A stretch of DNA of 44,041 bases from Phycisphaerae bacterium (GCA_012729395.1 JAAYDF010000171.1:1-44041); one strand, 5' to 3'. Counted from the first letter of the stretch, positions 34,901 through 43,789 are shown. Numbers and translations are program-made. The notes: generated by a model not told the origin, from the letters alone.

Positions 34901-35221
34901 CAGGAACGGCGTGATCCGCTCAACCAGGGCACCCATCCCCACCCGGTCCACCACGTCCAGGTACACCTCCAATTGCCCTGGAAACTGAAACGGCAACGGC
35001 AGACTGTCCGCCCGCATGGTCAGCAAAGCCTTCAGCTCGTCACGGGTGAAACGGGCGGTGAAGCCCTGCGAGATGGCTGGCGCGGCCGTCGGCGCCGCCG
35101 GCAGCAGGCGGATGTTCAGCGACTGAGATTCCAGCCCATCCGACGGCACCTCCGGCGCCGGCTGGCTTGCTGACGACGTCAATCCAACCGCCAAAATGAG
35201 CGCGCAGACCGAAACTCCCAT
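31997..35221 (-). CDS. Large secreted protein of unknown family
   Basis: The protein has 1074 aa. It opens with a hydrophobic signal-like stretch (MGVSVCALILAVGLTSSASQ) that lacks the usual basic n-region, so the start could lie elsewhere. GAGGGA precedes the ATG. An Ala/Gln-rich helix (about 195-235) divides an N-terminal part from a long mixed region with no membrane segments. The VTGDSGVVVRLSATAGTWLIIQDFEIEP block and the C-terminal GYHDLVIFDYTVAK...GWWDFFDG block look well folded. I do not recognise the family. Only 28 bases separate its ATG from a family-B repeat that fills the gap to rsgA, so its expression may depend on rsgA read-through or on the repeat. Confidence 0.75.
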   Translation of the reverse strand: MGVSVCALILAVGLTSSASQPAPEVPSDGLESQSLNIRLLPAAPTAAPAISQGFTARFTRDELKALLTMRADSLPLPFQFPGQLEVYLDVVDRVGMGALVERITPFLTEEHGKGFDPSRDVIIQPVPPEERIQLQVPDLAPPVYDGPVYEVLGFLVHDLDEEAFLQIGIRAVQTARLLLDSGDPAADRRSAVHKHALAEAEVAQVRVAQQQGAEAAAVREQQAAAAAAAREAARQRIGRALGIYDSARNVYEGTPNWAKESRRFSYVVREGEFIARLKPLVDEINREIELAGFSPPSSRETPGIHFDADLRDVELLLPLPMMESFLDQADRLEQRMAEDHIISIEAVRLTDRDIINGAIASRLSVLSQGVHDMRRGAATDRAIRQFSVNSLLAVANRQLAVANLRGVDSGALPVGSPALQLPPLTLGAAQVDRDSTTVGGDFSVGADDIFFDGRQQSYGFSYIGPDGLAHTLSLDVVDSLREFWDRIERNLIVHKIKKTDAPSDFTVPVGPAARTFKGIAALISQQNQEIVVTGDSGVVVRLSATAGTWLIIQDFEIEPIPGSSTDLTQEERRLIRARVLLTMLLRDPRVSNQVKARLVEAPTLEDFEREAEPLYEGYRTMPIRSGSLAAIYEDIHDRRAMIALEDAGIEKKEQNSRIKLNFYSSQGNIVRVPGTTELGDANDLTSFTTEVQPNVVTPISSFFTKASSGAEGTSPLTGVRKGESSEEEKTMTHLVIRVRFPTAEREQRDRDEGRHLGYFTLPLGRRPHSAVDLPFLSSSEHPLERLAKLRVGLMFDTLQSDRVKKPFELINPNSLLGTVDLDVHETAMTRLLMNRVIINNSPGSQQPLASRYRSRFMVEVRSLLEYDDEFFDSPNMALRNMAHWNDPDRILVALHNSPGQFALQRLVEMIDQLGEELVPLDFAEQFLAVAPPNLLGLHKIRSLSTDELGSLRRDVANHYLRMQAIYGDAFMEAVSQLFGLGSYRIRSQAELLAGPLRGYHDLVIFDYTVAKTACPETFDRAYDLFSLLKRGGYKGELFKSSLQTIQDLDPEVRKHIIRGRRILTHTGWWDFFDG

Positions 35222-35249
35222 GGTATCCCTCGCCTTGTACTATCGGCCG

Positions 35250-35343
35250 AAAAATGGTGTCAGGATGATTTTTTCCGCGAAGGCAATCGCCGCCATCACC
35301 CCAGGCTCCTGGCGACGGAAAAATCATCCTGACACCTTTTTTC
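35250..35343. repeat. Family-B inverted-repeat element, complete copy
   Basis: The left arm (35250-35276) reads AAAAATGGTGTCAGGATG then ATTTTTTCC. The right arm (35317-35343) is its reverse complement, with AAAAATCATCCTGACACC. The 40-nt core is GC-rich. The right arm contains the rsgA stop codon and its last codons. The element is like a REP/BIME or very small MITE. Confidence 0.9.
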
Positions 35344-36481
35344 GGCGGACCTCGCTCAGTTCGTAGAAAAGCTCGACATAGCTGTCGTAGCGGGCAAGAT
35401 CGATTTGCCCGGACTCGACCGCGGCCTGGATGACGCATCCTTCCTCGTGGATGTGCACGCAATTGGGGAAGCGGCAGTGTTGAACCAGGTCGACAAACTC
35501 GACGAAGTGCATCTCCAACTCGTCCAACGGCACCATGGCGACATCAAGGGCCCGGATCCCGGGCGTGTCCACGACTGCGCCCCCGGCGGCCAAACGAAGC
35601 CACACCGCGGTGGTCGTCGTGTGACGGCCCTTCTCCGTCGCGGCCGACACGCAACCCGTCCGCAGGTTCAATCCCGGCTGCACCGCATTGAGCAGCGAAC
35701 TCTTGCCCACGCCGCTCTGCCCGGCGAGCAGCGTCGATTTCCCCGTCAGCAGTGTCCGGAGCTCGTCCACCCCGGCGCCGGTCACGGCACTGGCCGCCAA
35801 GGCAGGATAGCCCAAACGACGATATCGCTCGACGTGCGGGGCAACCTCGTTCTCCGCGTCGAGGTCAACCTTGTTGATGCAGATCGCCGCCGCCAGATGG
35901 CCGGCATGAGCAGCCACCAGGTAGCGATCGATCAGGTGCGGCTTGATCATCGGCTCGCGGATCGAGCCAATCACCAGCACTTGGTCGACGTTCGCGGCGA
36001 TGGTATGCATGCGGCGGCCGTCGGATCGCTGCAGACTGCTTCGGCGGGGCAGCACCTGCTCGATCACCCCTTCGCCAGCCGCCTCCCCGCCCTTGTTGAT
36101 GGCGAATCGCACTCGGTCGCCGGCCACGACGGGGCTGCGATCGCTGATCACCCGCGTGCGGAGCAACCGGCGAATCGTGCACAGCCACACTCGCCCGCCG
36201 TCGTCCACCTCAACAAACCGCCCACGCACCGCGACGGCTGTCCCTTCCCCCACACCCTCGACCGCGTCCACACTGCCGGCTTCCGCCTCGGTCACGGTGC
36301 GTTTCCTGGACAGGGCTCCCTTGGCGACCACCGCTTCCTGCTGGGGAGAATCCAGGTCGGCCTTGGCGGCGTCCTCGGGGTGGATGTCCCACTGCTTGCG
36401 CCGGGCGGGCTGTTGCCGGTTGCGCCGAAACGCCACCCGCCGATGCCCACGCCCGCCCTTGCCGCTGGGTTTCCTGGCCAA
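35324..36481 (-). CDS. rsgA: Ribosome small-subunit-dependent GTPase A
   Basis: The protein has 385 aa and a circularly permuted GTPase order: OB fold (about 80-145), G4 NKVD (203-206), G5 (about 231), G1 GQSGVGKS (254-261), G3 DTPG (305-308), then the zinc site C336, C341, H343 and C349. It releases or checks factors during 30S maturation. A TTG start at 36481 is used (GGAG 8 bases upstream). The first 70 residues are an extra, very basic and then acidic extension. The last residues (RKKVSG) and the TGA are encoded by the family-B repeat, so the native C-terminus may have been replaced. Confidence 0.92.
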   Translation of the reverse strand: MARKPSGKGGRGHRRVAFRRNRQQPARRKQWDIHPEDAAKADLDSPQQEAVVAKGALSRKRTVTEAEAGSVDAVEGVGEGTAVAVRGRFVEVDDGGRVWLCTIRRLLRTRVISDRSPVVAGDRVRFAINKGGEAAGEGVIEQVLPRRSSLQRSDGRRMHTIAANVDQVLVIGSIREPMIKPHLIDRYLVAAHAGHLAAAICINKVDLDAENEVAPHVERYRRLGYPALAASAVTGAGVDELRTLLTGKSTLLAGQSGVGKSSLLNAVQPGLNLRTGCVSAATEKGRHTTTTAVWLRLAAGGAVVDTPGIRALDVAMVPLDELEMHFVEFVDLVQHCRFPNCVHIHEEGCVIQAAVESGQIDLARYDSYVELFYELSEVRRKKVSG

Positions 36482-36623
36482 TGATCCATCTCCGCCGCGG
36501 ATACCGCCACGCCGTCCCGTCCACGGTCAGCGATTGTATCACCAACGCCTGGGCCGGCCATCCACCTATCCCGCGGTCCCCCAACAATCTCGCTAAAACA
36601 TCGGCTTTCTGCCATCTTCAGCC

Positions 36624-36652
36624 TTGCGGCCTGCCCATCCGGGGGCTAAACT
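36624..36652 (+). promoter_or_regulatory. Sigma70-like promoter of pyrF
   Basis: TTGCGG (36624-36629) and TAAACT (36647-36652) are exactly 17 bases apart. The transcript would start near 36659, about 55 bases before the GTG start of pyrF. Confidence 0.55.
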
Positions 36653-36713
36653 CACCTCCCAACCGTGCGGCTGCAACATGGTGGTGCACCGCCGCTTAAA
36701 AAAGGAACCTGTT

Positions 36714-37658
36714 GTGCCTGACAACTTCGCGGATCGCCTGCTTAAAGCGATCAAAGCCAAGAATGCCCCCGTCTGCGTCGGTATCGACCCCGTCTACGGT
36801 AAGCTGCCCGCGGAGATCACCGAGCATCGGGCGATGAACGACGAGACCGACTCGGAAGCGGCCCTGGACGCGGTGCTGGAGTTCTGCCGACGAGCCATCC
36901 GCATCGTCGCCCCGCTGGTGCCCGCAGTGAAGATCAATGCCGCCTTCTTCGAACGCTATTACTGGGAGGGTATCGAGGCCTACTACGAGCTGATCCAGGA
37001 GGCCAGCGACGTCGGTCTGCTGGTCATCGGCGACTGCAAACGAGGCGACATCGGCTCTACCGCCGAGATGTACGCCCGCAGTGCCCTGTCGGATCCGGAC
37101 TTCGGCAACCTCGACGATATGGTCGGCCCCGACGCGATCACCGTCTCGTCTTACTTCGGCTTGGACGGTCTGCAACCGTTCCTGGATGTCGCTCGTGACG
37201 AGGCCAAAGGTGTCTTCGCGCTGGTCCGGACCAGCAACCCCTCGGCGGACATCATCCAAAACGCCAAGCTCGAAGGCGGACTCACCGTCGCCGAGCACGT
37301 CGCACAACAGGTCGCCGCTTGGGGAAGTGATCCATCGCTGATGGGCAGCAGCGGGTACAGCCTCCTCGGAGCCGTCGTCGCCCCGACCGACGCAGACCAG
37401 ACAGTACGACTCCGCGGCATGTTGCCCAACGCCATTCTGCTCGTCCCCGGCTTCGGCGCTCAGGGCGGAACGGCCGCCGACATCGCCCCCTGCTTCAAGT
37501 CCGACGGCACCGGTGCCCTGATCTCCGCGTCCCGCAGTATCCTCTACGCCTTCGACGAAATGCGCTACATCGAGCGCTTCCCCTCCGAATGGGACAAGTG
37601 CATCGAACAGGCCTGCAAGGACTTCATCCGGGACGTGAACAGCGTCCGACCCAACTGA
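36714..37658 (+). CDS. pyrF: Orotidine 5'-phosphate decarboxylase (type 2)
   Basis: The protein is 314 aa. A GTG start at 36714 (MPDNFADRLL) has AAAGGA 7 bases upstream; the frame extends to 36624 but would overlap the promoter. Motifs are VCVGIDP (20-26), VPAVKINAAFFE (69-80), the catalytic GDCKRGDIGST (D107, K109, D112), and the late GSSGYSLLGAVVAPT block typical of the larger type-2 enzymes. It converts OMP to UMP, the last step of pyrimidine synthesis. It stands as a single gene, convergent with the toxin module. Confidence 0.95.
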   Translation: MPDNFADRLLKAIKAKNAPVCVGIDPVYGKLPAEITEHRAMNDETDSEAALDAVLEFCRRAIRIVAPLVPAVKINAAFFERYYWEGIEAYYELIQEASDVGLLVIGDCKRGDIGSTAEMYARSALSDPDFGNLDDMVGPDAITVSSYFGLDGLQPFLDVARDEAKGVFALVRTSNPSADIIQNAKLEGGLTVAEHVAQQVAAWGSDPSLMGSSGYSLLGAVVAPTDADQTVRLRGMLPNAILLVPGFGAQGGTAADIAPCFKSDGTGALISASRSILYAFDEMRYIERFPSEWDKCIEQACKDFIRDVNSVRPN

Positions 37659-37706
37659 CCCAGCGGCAAGCAACGAACCCAAGCCGGGCGATGCTTCAAC
37701 GGGAAA

Positions 37707-37910
37707 TCAAGGGCGTTTTCCATCATCCCCGTCGAGCTGAACTTCCGAGGGGGCCAGCCAGCACACTTTGCCGTCCACGTCGGCCGCGATCGGATTGCCC
37801 GCGCGGATGTGCTGTCGGATCGCTTCGCGAGTCGCCTGGGCGATGGCCTCGTCCATGAGCGTACCTTCAAGGAGGATTCTCTCTACCTCCTCGCGTGTCT
37901 TTCTGCTCAT
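37707..37910 (-). CDS. Small putative antitoxin-like partner of the zeta-toxin gene
   Basis: The protein is 67 aa. Its ATG overlaps the zeta-toxin stop codon (ATGA, 37907-37910). It has a helical MSRKTREEVERILLEG start, then EAIAQATREAIRQHIRAGNPIAAD and VDGKVCWLAP. Small proteins with an xHxxAGNPIaxxxxGKVxWxxP pattern commonly accompany zeta-toxin-like kinases, so a partner or neutralising role is likely by association. No biochemical role is proven. Unlike the toxin gene, its frame is intact. Confidence 0.7.
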   Translation of the reverse strand: MSRKTREEVERILLEGTLMDEAIAQATREAIRQHIRAGNPIAADVDGKVCWLAPSEVQLDGDDGKRP

Positions 37911-38521
37911 CGCCCAGCCTCCCGGATCAAATCCCAGCTCAACCGATCGACGACCTGGATATCCTTGCCACCTTGGCCGGCGGCCACCAACCTGGCAGGG
38001 GCGGTCTCAGGATTATCACAGACCCGCCAAGTCGTGGCCAGCGGCTGGTAGAGACCGAAGAAATTGCGTAGCCCCACCCGGTAGCGCCGCCGTATTGTTG
38101 CTTCGGGCACCGAGTGTCCCCCGAGTCGTACCCGCTGCGCAACCCGCCTGAACGCTGGCTCGGGACTCGAAAGCCAAAGAAAGCTCAGATGAATGTGATA
38201 ACCCAAGCCAGCCAGTTCCCGAAGCCAGACCGCATACGAGCGGCTGGCTCACGTCGTCTCGAAGGCGAAACTCCCTCGCTGGTCGGCGAGTCGGTGGATC
38301 CGCCGGAGCATCACTTCGCCCGCCTCCAGGGCAACTGCCTCTGGAGCAAAGCCCGATAGTCCCTGCGCGATCACGTCCGCGTTGACGAAGTCGTCAAGGT
38401 CCAGAAGACCCTTGAGCAGTCCGGGGGCCGCGGTCGACTTGCCCGCACCGTTGGGGCCCGCCAGGATGATGACCTGCGGCGTATCGCTTCCTGATCCTGA
38501 TGGACACGAATCGGTCGGCAC
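37907..38521 (-). pseudogene. Zeta-toxin-family kinase with in-frame TGA
   Basis: A single reading frame runs from GTG at 38521 (GGGGAG 8-9 bases upstream) to 37907. It contains QVIILAGPNGAGKST (Walker A), DFVNADVIAQGLSGF, SFAFETT, then TGA (38249-38251, codon 91), and continues in the same frame with ASRSYAVWLREL, YHIHLSFLWLSSPE, RVAQRVRLGGHSVPEATIRRRY and NFFGLYQPLATTWRV. The TGA occupies the position where the family has a residue such as Leu (FETTLASR). Zeta toxins phosphorylate UDP-N-acetylglucosamine or related sugars. The gene is disrupted, recoded, or the stop is a sequencing error. Length without the stop is about 203 aa, normal for the family. Confidence 0.82.
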
Positions 38522-38550
38522 GCGCAAAGCTCCCCACAGTATCTTGCTCT

Positions 38551-39621
38551 CTAGGTGTACCGGTCCTCGTGCAGGGTGCGGACTTTCTGGACCAGATCCT
38601 TGATGTGCTGGGCGTCTTCCTTACGGCAAACCAGGGTCACGTCGTCGGCGTGCACGACGATCAGCCCTTCGACGCCGACGGCGGCCACGAGGTGGTCCGA
38701 CTCGCTGACCAGGATATTGCGGGCCGCGTTGAGCGCGACGACGTTCGGAGCGGCGACTACGTTGCCGGCCGCGTCCGGGGTGAAGACCTCACCCAGAGCG
38801 GTCCAAGATCCGACATCGAGCCAATCGCAGGGCATCTCAACAGCGATGACCCGATCCGCACGCTCCATCACCGCGAAGTCGATCGAGATTCGGGGCAACT
38901 CGGCAAACCGCGCGCGGACCGCGTCCGCGGCGTCTGCGTCGGGCAAATGGGCGGCCACCTCACGCAGGCCCGCGTGAATCCTCGGCTGGTGCTTGGCGAT
39001 CTGCCCGATGATCGTCGGGATGCGCCAGGCGAACATGCCGCTGTTCCAGTAGTACTCGCTGCTGGCGAAATACTGCTCCGCAGTCGGGGGATCGGGCTTC
39101 TCGACGAACTGCTGGATCTCGTAGATCCCTTCCCTGAGCCGGGCCCCGCGGTAGATGTAGCCGTACCCGGTGTGCGGTGAGCGCGGCGTAATCCCGAAGG
39201 TCACCAACGCGTCGGCGAAGCGCTCGGCCGCGTCAAAGCCTTTCTCCAACGTGCGGCAGAATACCTCCATCGGTTTGATGATGTGGTCTGCGGTGAAGAC
39301 GCCCATGGTGCCCTCGGGGTCGCGGGCAGCCAGCAGGTGCGCTGCCAACCCGACCGCGTTGGCGGTATCCCGCGGGCAGGGCTCAGCCAGGAAGTTCTCC
39401 GCCGGCAGCTCCGGCAGCTCGGCGCGCATGGCGGGCATGTAATCGCCCGCGGTGACGACATAAATCTGCTCCGGCGGCAATAGCCCCCGCAGCCGCTCGT
39501 ATGCCTGCCGCAGCAACGACCGGCCCTCGAAGATGTGGAGCAGTTGCTTGGGCTTGACCTCGCGGCTTAAAGGCCACAGCCGCGTGCCAGATCCGCCCGC
39601 CATAATCACCGCGTGTCGCAT
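38551..39621 (-). CDS. manC: Mannose-1-phosphate guanylyltransferase
   Basis: The protein has 356 aa. Motifs are MAGGSGTRLWPLSREVKPKQL at the N-terminus, VTAGDYMPAMRAELPELP, FLAEPCPRDTANAVGLA, FTADHII, TGYGYIYRG, FVEKPD, WNSGMFAWR and DWLDVGSW. It makes GDP-mannose from mannose-1-phosphate and GTP for polysaccharide synthesis. The C-terminal isomerase domain of bifunctional enzymes is absent. GGGAG precedes the ATG. It lies in the same direction as pgi upstream; both serve fructose-6-phosphate/mannose metabolism. Confidence 0.93.
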   Translation of the reverse strand: MRHAVIMAGGSGTRLWPLSREVKPKQLLHIFEGRSLLRQAYERLRGLLPPEQIYVVTAGDYMPAMRAELPELPAENFLAEPCPRDTANAVGLAAHLLAARDPEGTMGVFTADHIIKPMEVFCRTLEKGFDAAERFADALVTFGITPRSPHTGYGYIYRGARLREGIYEIQQFVEKPDPPTAEQYFASSEYYWNSGMFAWRIPTIIGQIAKHQPRIHAGLREVAAHLPDADAADAVRARFAELPRISIDFAVMERADRVIAVEMPCDWLDVGSWTALGEVFTPDAAGNVVAAPNVVALNAARNILVSESDHLVAAVGVEGLIVVHADDVTLVCRKEDAQHIKDLVQKVRTLHEDRYT

Positions 39622-39658
39622 GAGTCACTCCCGGGGCAGAATGTCGAATATCCAAGGC

Positions 39659-39752
39659 CCAATGACCAATCAACGACCAAGTCCGAAACCAGAACTCCGG
39701 CTGCGGTTTGGGGACGTTTGTCATTCGTCATTCGGATTTGATTGGTCATTGG
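39659..39752. repeat. 15-nt inverted repeat between pgi and manC
   Basis: CCAATGACCAATCAA (39659-39673) is the exact reverse complement of TTGATTGGTCATTGG (39738-39752). Further CATT/GGTC-type partial repeats lie between and after them. It looks like a small non-coding element. Confidence 0.75.
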
Positions 39753-39842
39753 TGCTTCGCCATTGGTCCTTGTGCCCCGCGGGCGTCGAGGTACGCCCGA
39801 ACCGCAAAGCATCCGACCGCACGGAGCTTTGCTTCGGCGTTT

Positions 39843-39870
39843 TCTCTCATCGGTGTTCATCCGTGTTCAC
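39843..39870. repeat. Solitary arm of the 4622-4817 repeat family
   Basis: The sequence GTGTTCATCCGTGTTCAC with preceding TCTCATC matches the right end of the element at 4790-4817. With the inverted repeat at 39659-39752 it fills most of the 304-base gene-free gap 39622-39925. Confidence 0.7.
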
Positions 39871-39925
39871 TTGTCTCGGCGTAGCAAGGCGAAGCCGGAT
39901 CAGTGGTTCCACTATCTTCTTGCCC

Positions 39926-41503
39926 TCAGCCGGCCGCGACGAACGTCGCGGATGCGGGGTCTGTCCCGGAAACCTGCCGCGCCCGTCCATTGGCCGTCAT
40001 GTGCTCGAGCAAAGCGTATACCGTCTCCGCCGCGTCGGGCGAACCGATCGCCTCGGCCACCTGCTCTGCACTGTGCGGATCCGCACTCAATGCACCGGCA
40101 ATCCGCGTCTGCAAGTCCAGCACCGCCGCGGCCGCCTTCTTGCCCGCCTCCACGCCCGGCTGGTGGTACGCGTTGATGCCGATCAACGACGCATACAACC
40201 CAACCGCCCGCTCGAACAACGCGATCAGCACGCCGATGGTCCGCGCATCCACTCGCCGCACCGTGAGGGCCATCGACTGCCGGTCGTTGGCGAACAGGGC
40301 CTCGCGCGTGCCAAGCAAAAAACCGTGCAGGTAATCGCCTGCGGTGATGCCCGGCTCAACCTCGACACGCTCGCCCCCGGACTCCAGCACCCGGATGAAC
40401 GTCACGAAGAAGTTGTCCACGCCGTCGCGCAACTGCTGCACATACGCGTGCTGGTCCGTCGAGCCCTTGTTGCCGTACACCGTCAGCCCCTGGTCGACCC
40501 GCTCGCCCAGCAGGTTGAGCCGCTTGCCCAGCGACTCCATCACCAGTTGCTGCAAGTACCGGCTGAACAGCAGCAGCCGGTCCTTGTACGGCAGAACCAC
40601 CATGTCTTTCGCGCCCCGGCCCTCGGTGGCATGATACCACATCAGGGCCATCAATGCCGCAGGATTCCGCATGGTGTCCCGACAGCGCGTCGCCTCGTCG
40701 CATGCCGCGGCCCCCACCAGCAGCTCATCAATGTCCAAGCCCTGCAGAGCCGCCGGCAGCAAGCCCACCGCGCTCGTCTCGCTGGTCCGCCCGCCGACCC
40801 AGTCCCACATCGGAAACCGCGCCAGCCAGCCCTCCGCCTGCGCCTGCCGGTCCAGCTTCGATCCCGCACCCGTGATCGCCACCATTTGCCGGGCGGGATC
40901 GAGCCCCGCCCGCCGAAACGCCGCCACGGTGTACAACATCCCGTTGCGTGTCTCGGGCGTCCCCCCGCTTTTGCTGATGACCACGCAGAGCGTCTCGGCC
41001 CAACGGTCGGCCAACATGGCCAAAGTCCTCGCCAAGCCGTCGGGGTCCGTGTTGTCCAGCACCTGCACCGCCATGCGATCGCGGCCCGGCTCGGCCAACG
41101 CGTCACTGACGAACATCGGCCCCAAAGCCGAGCCCCCGATCCCGATCACCAGAACCTGCGTGAACCGCTGAGCCTTGGGTGGCTTGACCCGGCCGGAATG
41201 AACATCCGCCGCGAAAGCCTTGATCCGGGCAACAGTCTGCTCGATCTCAGTCCGGATCTCCGCCGACGGGGCCAGCCGCGGAGCCCGCAGCCAATAGTGC
41301 CCCACCATCCGTTGCTCGTCTGGATTCGCGATCGCCCCCTGCTCCAGGGCCTCCATCGCCGCATACGCCGCCGCCATCGCCGGCGCCATGCGATTCAAGA
41401 AAGCCTCATCGAACGCCATGCGGCTCACGTCCAGCGCCAACTCGATGCCCGGCACCGAACACAGATACCGCTGGTAACGTTCCCACAGTTGTCTCGTGTT
41501 CAT
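39926..41503 (-). CDS. pgi: Glucose-6-phosphate isomerase
   Basis: The protein is 525 aa from the ATG at 41503 ([14 protein letters not shown]), which has AAAGGA upstream. Family motifs are [20 protein letters not shown], the sugar-phosphate SKSGGTPET block, [14 protein letters not shown], and the signature [20 protein letters not shown], followed by [17 protein letters not shown]. It interconverts glucose-6-phosphate and fructose-6-phosphate. The helicase gene ends 72 bases upstream on the same strand. Confidence 0.95.
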   Translation of the reverse strand: MNTRQLWERYQRYLCSVPGIELALDVSRMAFDEAFLNRMAPAMAAAYAAMEALEQGAIANPDEQRMVGHYWLRAPRLAPSAEIRTEIEQTVARIKAFAADVHSGRVKPPKAQRFTQVLVIGIGGSALGPMFVSDALAEPGRDRMAVQVLDNTDPDGLARTLAMLADRWAETLCVVISKSGGTPETRNGMLYTVAAFRRAGLDPARQMVAITGAGSKLDRQAQAEGWLARFPMWDWVGGRTSETSAVGLLPAALQGLDIDELLVGAAACDEATRCRDTMRNPAALMALMWYHATEGRGAKDMVVLPYKDRLLLFSRYLQQLVMESLGKRLNLLGERVDQGLTVYGNKGSTDQHAYVQQLRDGVDNFFVTFIRVLESGGERVEVEPGITAGDYLHGFLLGTREALFANDRQSMALTVRRVDARTIGVLIALFERAVGLYASLIGINAYHQPGVEAGKKAAAAVLDLQTRIAGALSADPHSAEQVAEAIGSPDAAETVYALLEHMTANGRARQVSGTDPASATFVAAG

Positions 41504-41575
41504 CCTGATTCCTTTAGAGTGTCCATGGCGGGCTGCCATCCCATCAGAGCCGCCACACACTGCGATACAACCAGC

Positions 41576-43738
41576 TCAATCCAACTCGTCCGTATCCACC
41601 AGCTCCAGCGGCGCATGCTTGAGAGCCAGCGTCTTCTGGCCGCAGTCGCTAAAGGTCACACCCGCGTACAGCCCGCCCGTCCGCGGCTGGATCCACTGCA
41701 CCCGGCCCAAACCGTACTCCGCGTGCCGCACCAGTTGCCCCTTACGCCACGACGCGTACTCCACCGCCTCGGGCGGCATGACCACCTCGCGCGGCCCCCC
41801 ATCCGCCCCCGTACCTTCCGCGCTCAACGTCGTCCGCTCGACGCCTTCGCGCGGCAGCTCCGTCAAGAACAACGACGTCGTCCGCCGCTCGAACCGCCCC
41901 TTCACCGCACGCCACCGCGCACAACTCAGCGTCAACTCCCGCCGGGCACGAGTCATCCCCACGAATAGCAGCCGCCGCTCCTCCTCGACGTCCGCCAACT
42001 CCTTGTTCCCTCGCTCATGCGGCAGCAAACCGTGCTCGACGCCCGCGACATAAACCACGTCGAACTCCAACCCCTTGGCCGCGTGCAACGTCATCAACGT
42101 CACCGCCCCCGCACCTTCCTCGATCGCGTCCACATCGCTGACCAGGCTGACCTGCTCCAGCCAGCCGGTCACCGAGCCGCCCTCGACGTGCTGCCGATCG
42201 TACTCCGCTGCCGCGTTGATCAACTCGTTGACGTTCTCCAACGCGTCGTTGCCTGAATCCCCGTCCCATGTCGCAATCAATCCGCTGTGACGAGTGACAT
42301 ACTCCACCGCATCCTTGACGCTCGGCCCCTCCGCCGCCCGTCGAATGCCGCACATCAGCCCGGCAAACGAACGTAACGCCGCCCCAGCCTTCTTGGTTCC
42401 GGGGATGCTGTCGGGATCAGCCAGGACCTGCAGCACCGGCCGACCCGTCTCATACACCCGAGCCAGCACCCGCTCGACCGTCACCTTGCCCAGCCCTCGC
42501 GCGGGTACGTTGATGATCCGCTTGAATGCCGCCAGATCCTGCGGGTTGGCCGCCAGCCGCAGGTACGCCAGCACGTCCTTGATTTCCTTACGCTGGTAGA
42601 ATGCCACCCCGCGGGCGATCTGGTACGGCACCCGGGCATCGAGCAACGCGCCCTCCAGGCTCCGCGTCAACGCGTTCACCCGGTAGAAGACCGCCACGTC
42701 GCGGTAACTGCCGCCCTGCTCTGCGTGCTGAACGATCTGGCTCGCGATATACGCGGCCTCCGCCCTCTCGTCCTCGCATTCCACCACCCACACCGCCCGG
42801 CCGTCCCCCTTCGTCGTCAACAACGCCTTGACCTTGCGGCGACGATTGTGGGTGATCAAGGCACCGGCCGCCCCCAGAATCTGCGGAGTCGATCGGTAGT
42901 TCTCCTCCAGCCGCACCACCCGCGCCGCCGGGAAATCCTCCTCGAACGCCAGGATGTTGCCAATGTCCGCACCCCGCCAGGCATAAATCGACTGGTCCGG
43001 GTCGCCGGTCACACATAGATTGCCCCGCTCCAGGCACAACCCGCGGGCGATCAAATACTGCGCCCGGTTCGTGTCCTGGTACTCGTCCACCAGCACATAG
43101 CGATACCGATCTTCCAGCCGCTCACGCAACTCCGGGTGCTCGCCCAACAGCATCGCCGCCTTGACCAGCAGATCGTCGAAATCGACCGCGTTCTGCTCGG
43201 TCAGGACCTTCTGGTAGGTGTCGAAGATGTCCGCGATCTTGCGATCCTGCCAGCCTTGGCGCTGGGCGCGGAACTCGGCCGGCGTGCACATCTCATTCTT
43301 CGCCCGACTGATCGCGCCCAGTACCGCACCCGGCGTGAAGTTCTCCGACGACAAGTCCAGCCGGGCCAGCGCCTCCCGCATCGCCCCCACCTGGTCGCCG
43401 TCGTCGTAGATCGAGAAGTTCGCCCCCAGCCCCGCCTGCTCGTGGTAGATCCGCAGCAACCGGGCACAGAACGCGTGGAACGTGCAGCAGGTCACCCCCC
43501 GCCCCAGGCCCAGCCCGGCCATCCGCTCGGCCATTTCGCCGGCCGCCTTGTTCGTGAAGGTGATGGTCAGAATGTGCTCCGGCCCCGTCGCCGTGCACGC
43601 CAAGTACGCCGCCCGGTGCGTAATCACCCGCGTCTTGCCGCTGCCCGGCCCAGCCAGGACGAGCAATGGGCCGTCGCGATGCATCACCGCTTCCCGCTGC
43701 GGCTGCGTCAGGCCTTCAAGCAGTCTCTCCGGCGACAT
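41576..43738 (-). CDS. UvrD/PcrA-type superfamily 1 DNA helicase
   Basis: The protein has 720 aa, typical of UvrD/PcrA. Motifs in order are LTQPQREAV (Q motif), GPGSGKT (I), TFTNKAAGEM (Ia), VDEYQDTN (II), VTGDPDQSIYAWRGA (III), RLEENYRST (IV), MTLHAAKGLEFDVVYVAGVE (V) and EEERRLLFVGMTRARREL (VI). The C-terminal VRHAEYGLGRVQWI block is the small PcrA/UvrD Tudor-like domain. It unwinds DNA 3'-5' in repair and replication. AAGGAGG precedes the ATG and a TATAAA -10 candidate lies at 43764-43759. A family-B repeat begins about 50 bases upstream. Confidence 0.95.
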   Translation of the reverse strand: MSPERLLEGLTQPQREAVMHRDGPLLVLAGPGSGKTRVITHRAAYLACTATGPEHILTITFTNKAAGEMAERMAGLGLGRGVTCCTFHAFCARLLRIYHEQAGLGANFSIYDDGDQVGAMREALARLDLSSENFTPGAVLGAISRAKNEMCTPAEFRAQRQGWQDRKIADIFDTYQKVLTEQNAVDFDDLLVKAAMLLGEHPELRERLEDRYRYVLVDEYQDTNRAQYLIARGLCLERGNLCVTGDPDQSIYAWRGADIGNILAFEEDFPAARVVRLEENYRSTPQILGAAGALITHNRRRKVKALLTTKGDGRAVWVVECEDERAEAAYIASQIVQHAEQGGSYRDVAVFYRVNALTRSLEGALLDARVPYQIARGVAFYQRKEIKDVLAYLRLAANPQDLAAFKRIINVPARGLGKVTVERVLARVYETGRPVLQVLADPDSIPGTKKAGAALRSFAGLMCGIRRAAEGPSVKDAVEYVTRHSGLIATWDGDSGNDALENVNELINAAAEYDRQHVEGGSVTGWLEQVSLVSDVDAIEEGAGAVTLMTLHAAKGLEFDVVYVAGVEHGLLPHERGNKELADVEEERRLLFVGMTRARRELTLSCARWRAVKGRFERRTTSLFLTELPREGVERTTLSAEGTGADGGPREVVMPPEAVEYASWRKGQLVRHAEYGLGRVQWIQPRTGGLYAGVTFSDCGQKTLALKHAPLELVDTDELD

Positions 43739-43789
43739 CCATCCTCCTTGCGACCGCCTTTATACCCCGCCCCGCCCCGCGAATCGAGC

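Noticed and set aside
39533-41968. An 811-codon plus-strand open frame across pgi
   Set aside because: It is the antisense shadow of manC, pgi and helicase genes in GC-rich DNA; its product is His/Arg/Gln-rich with no domain.
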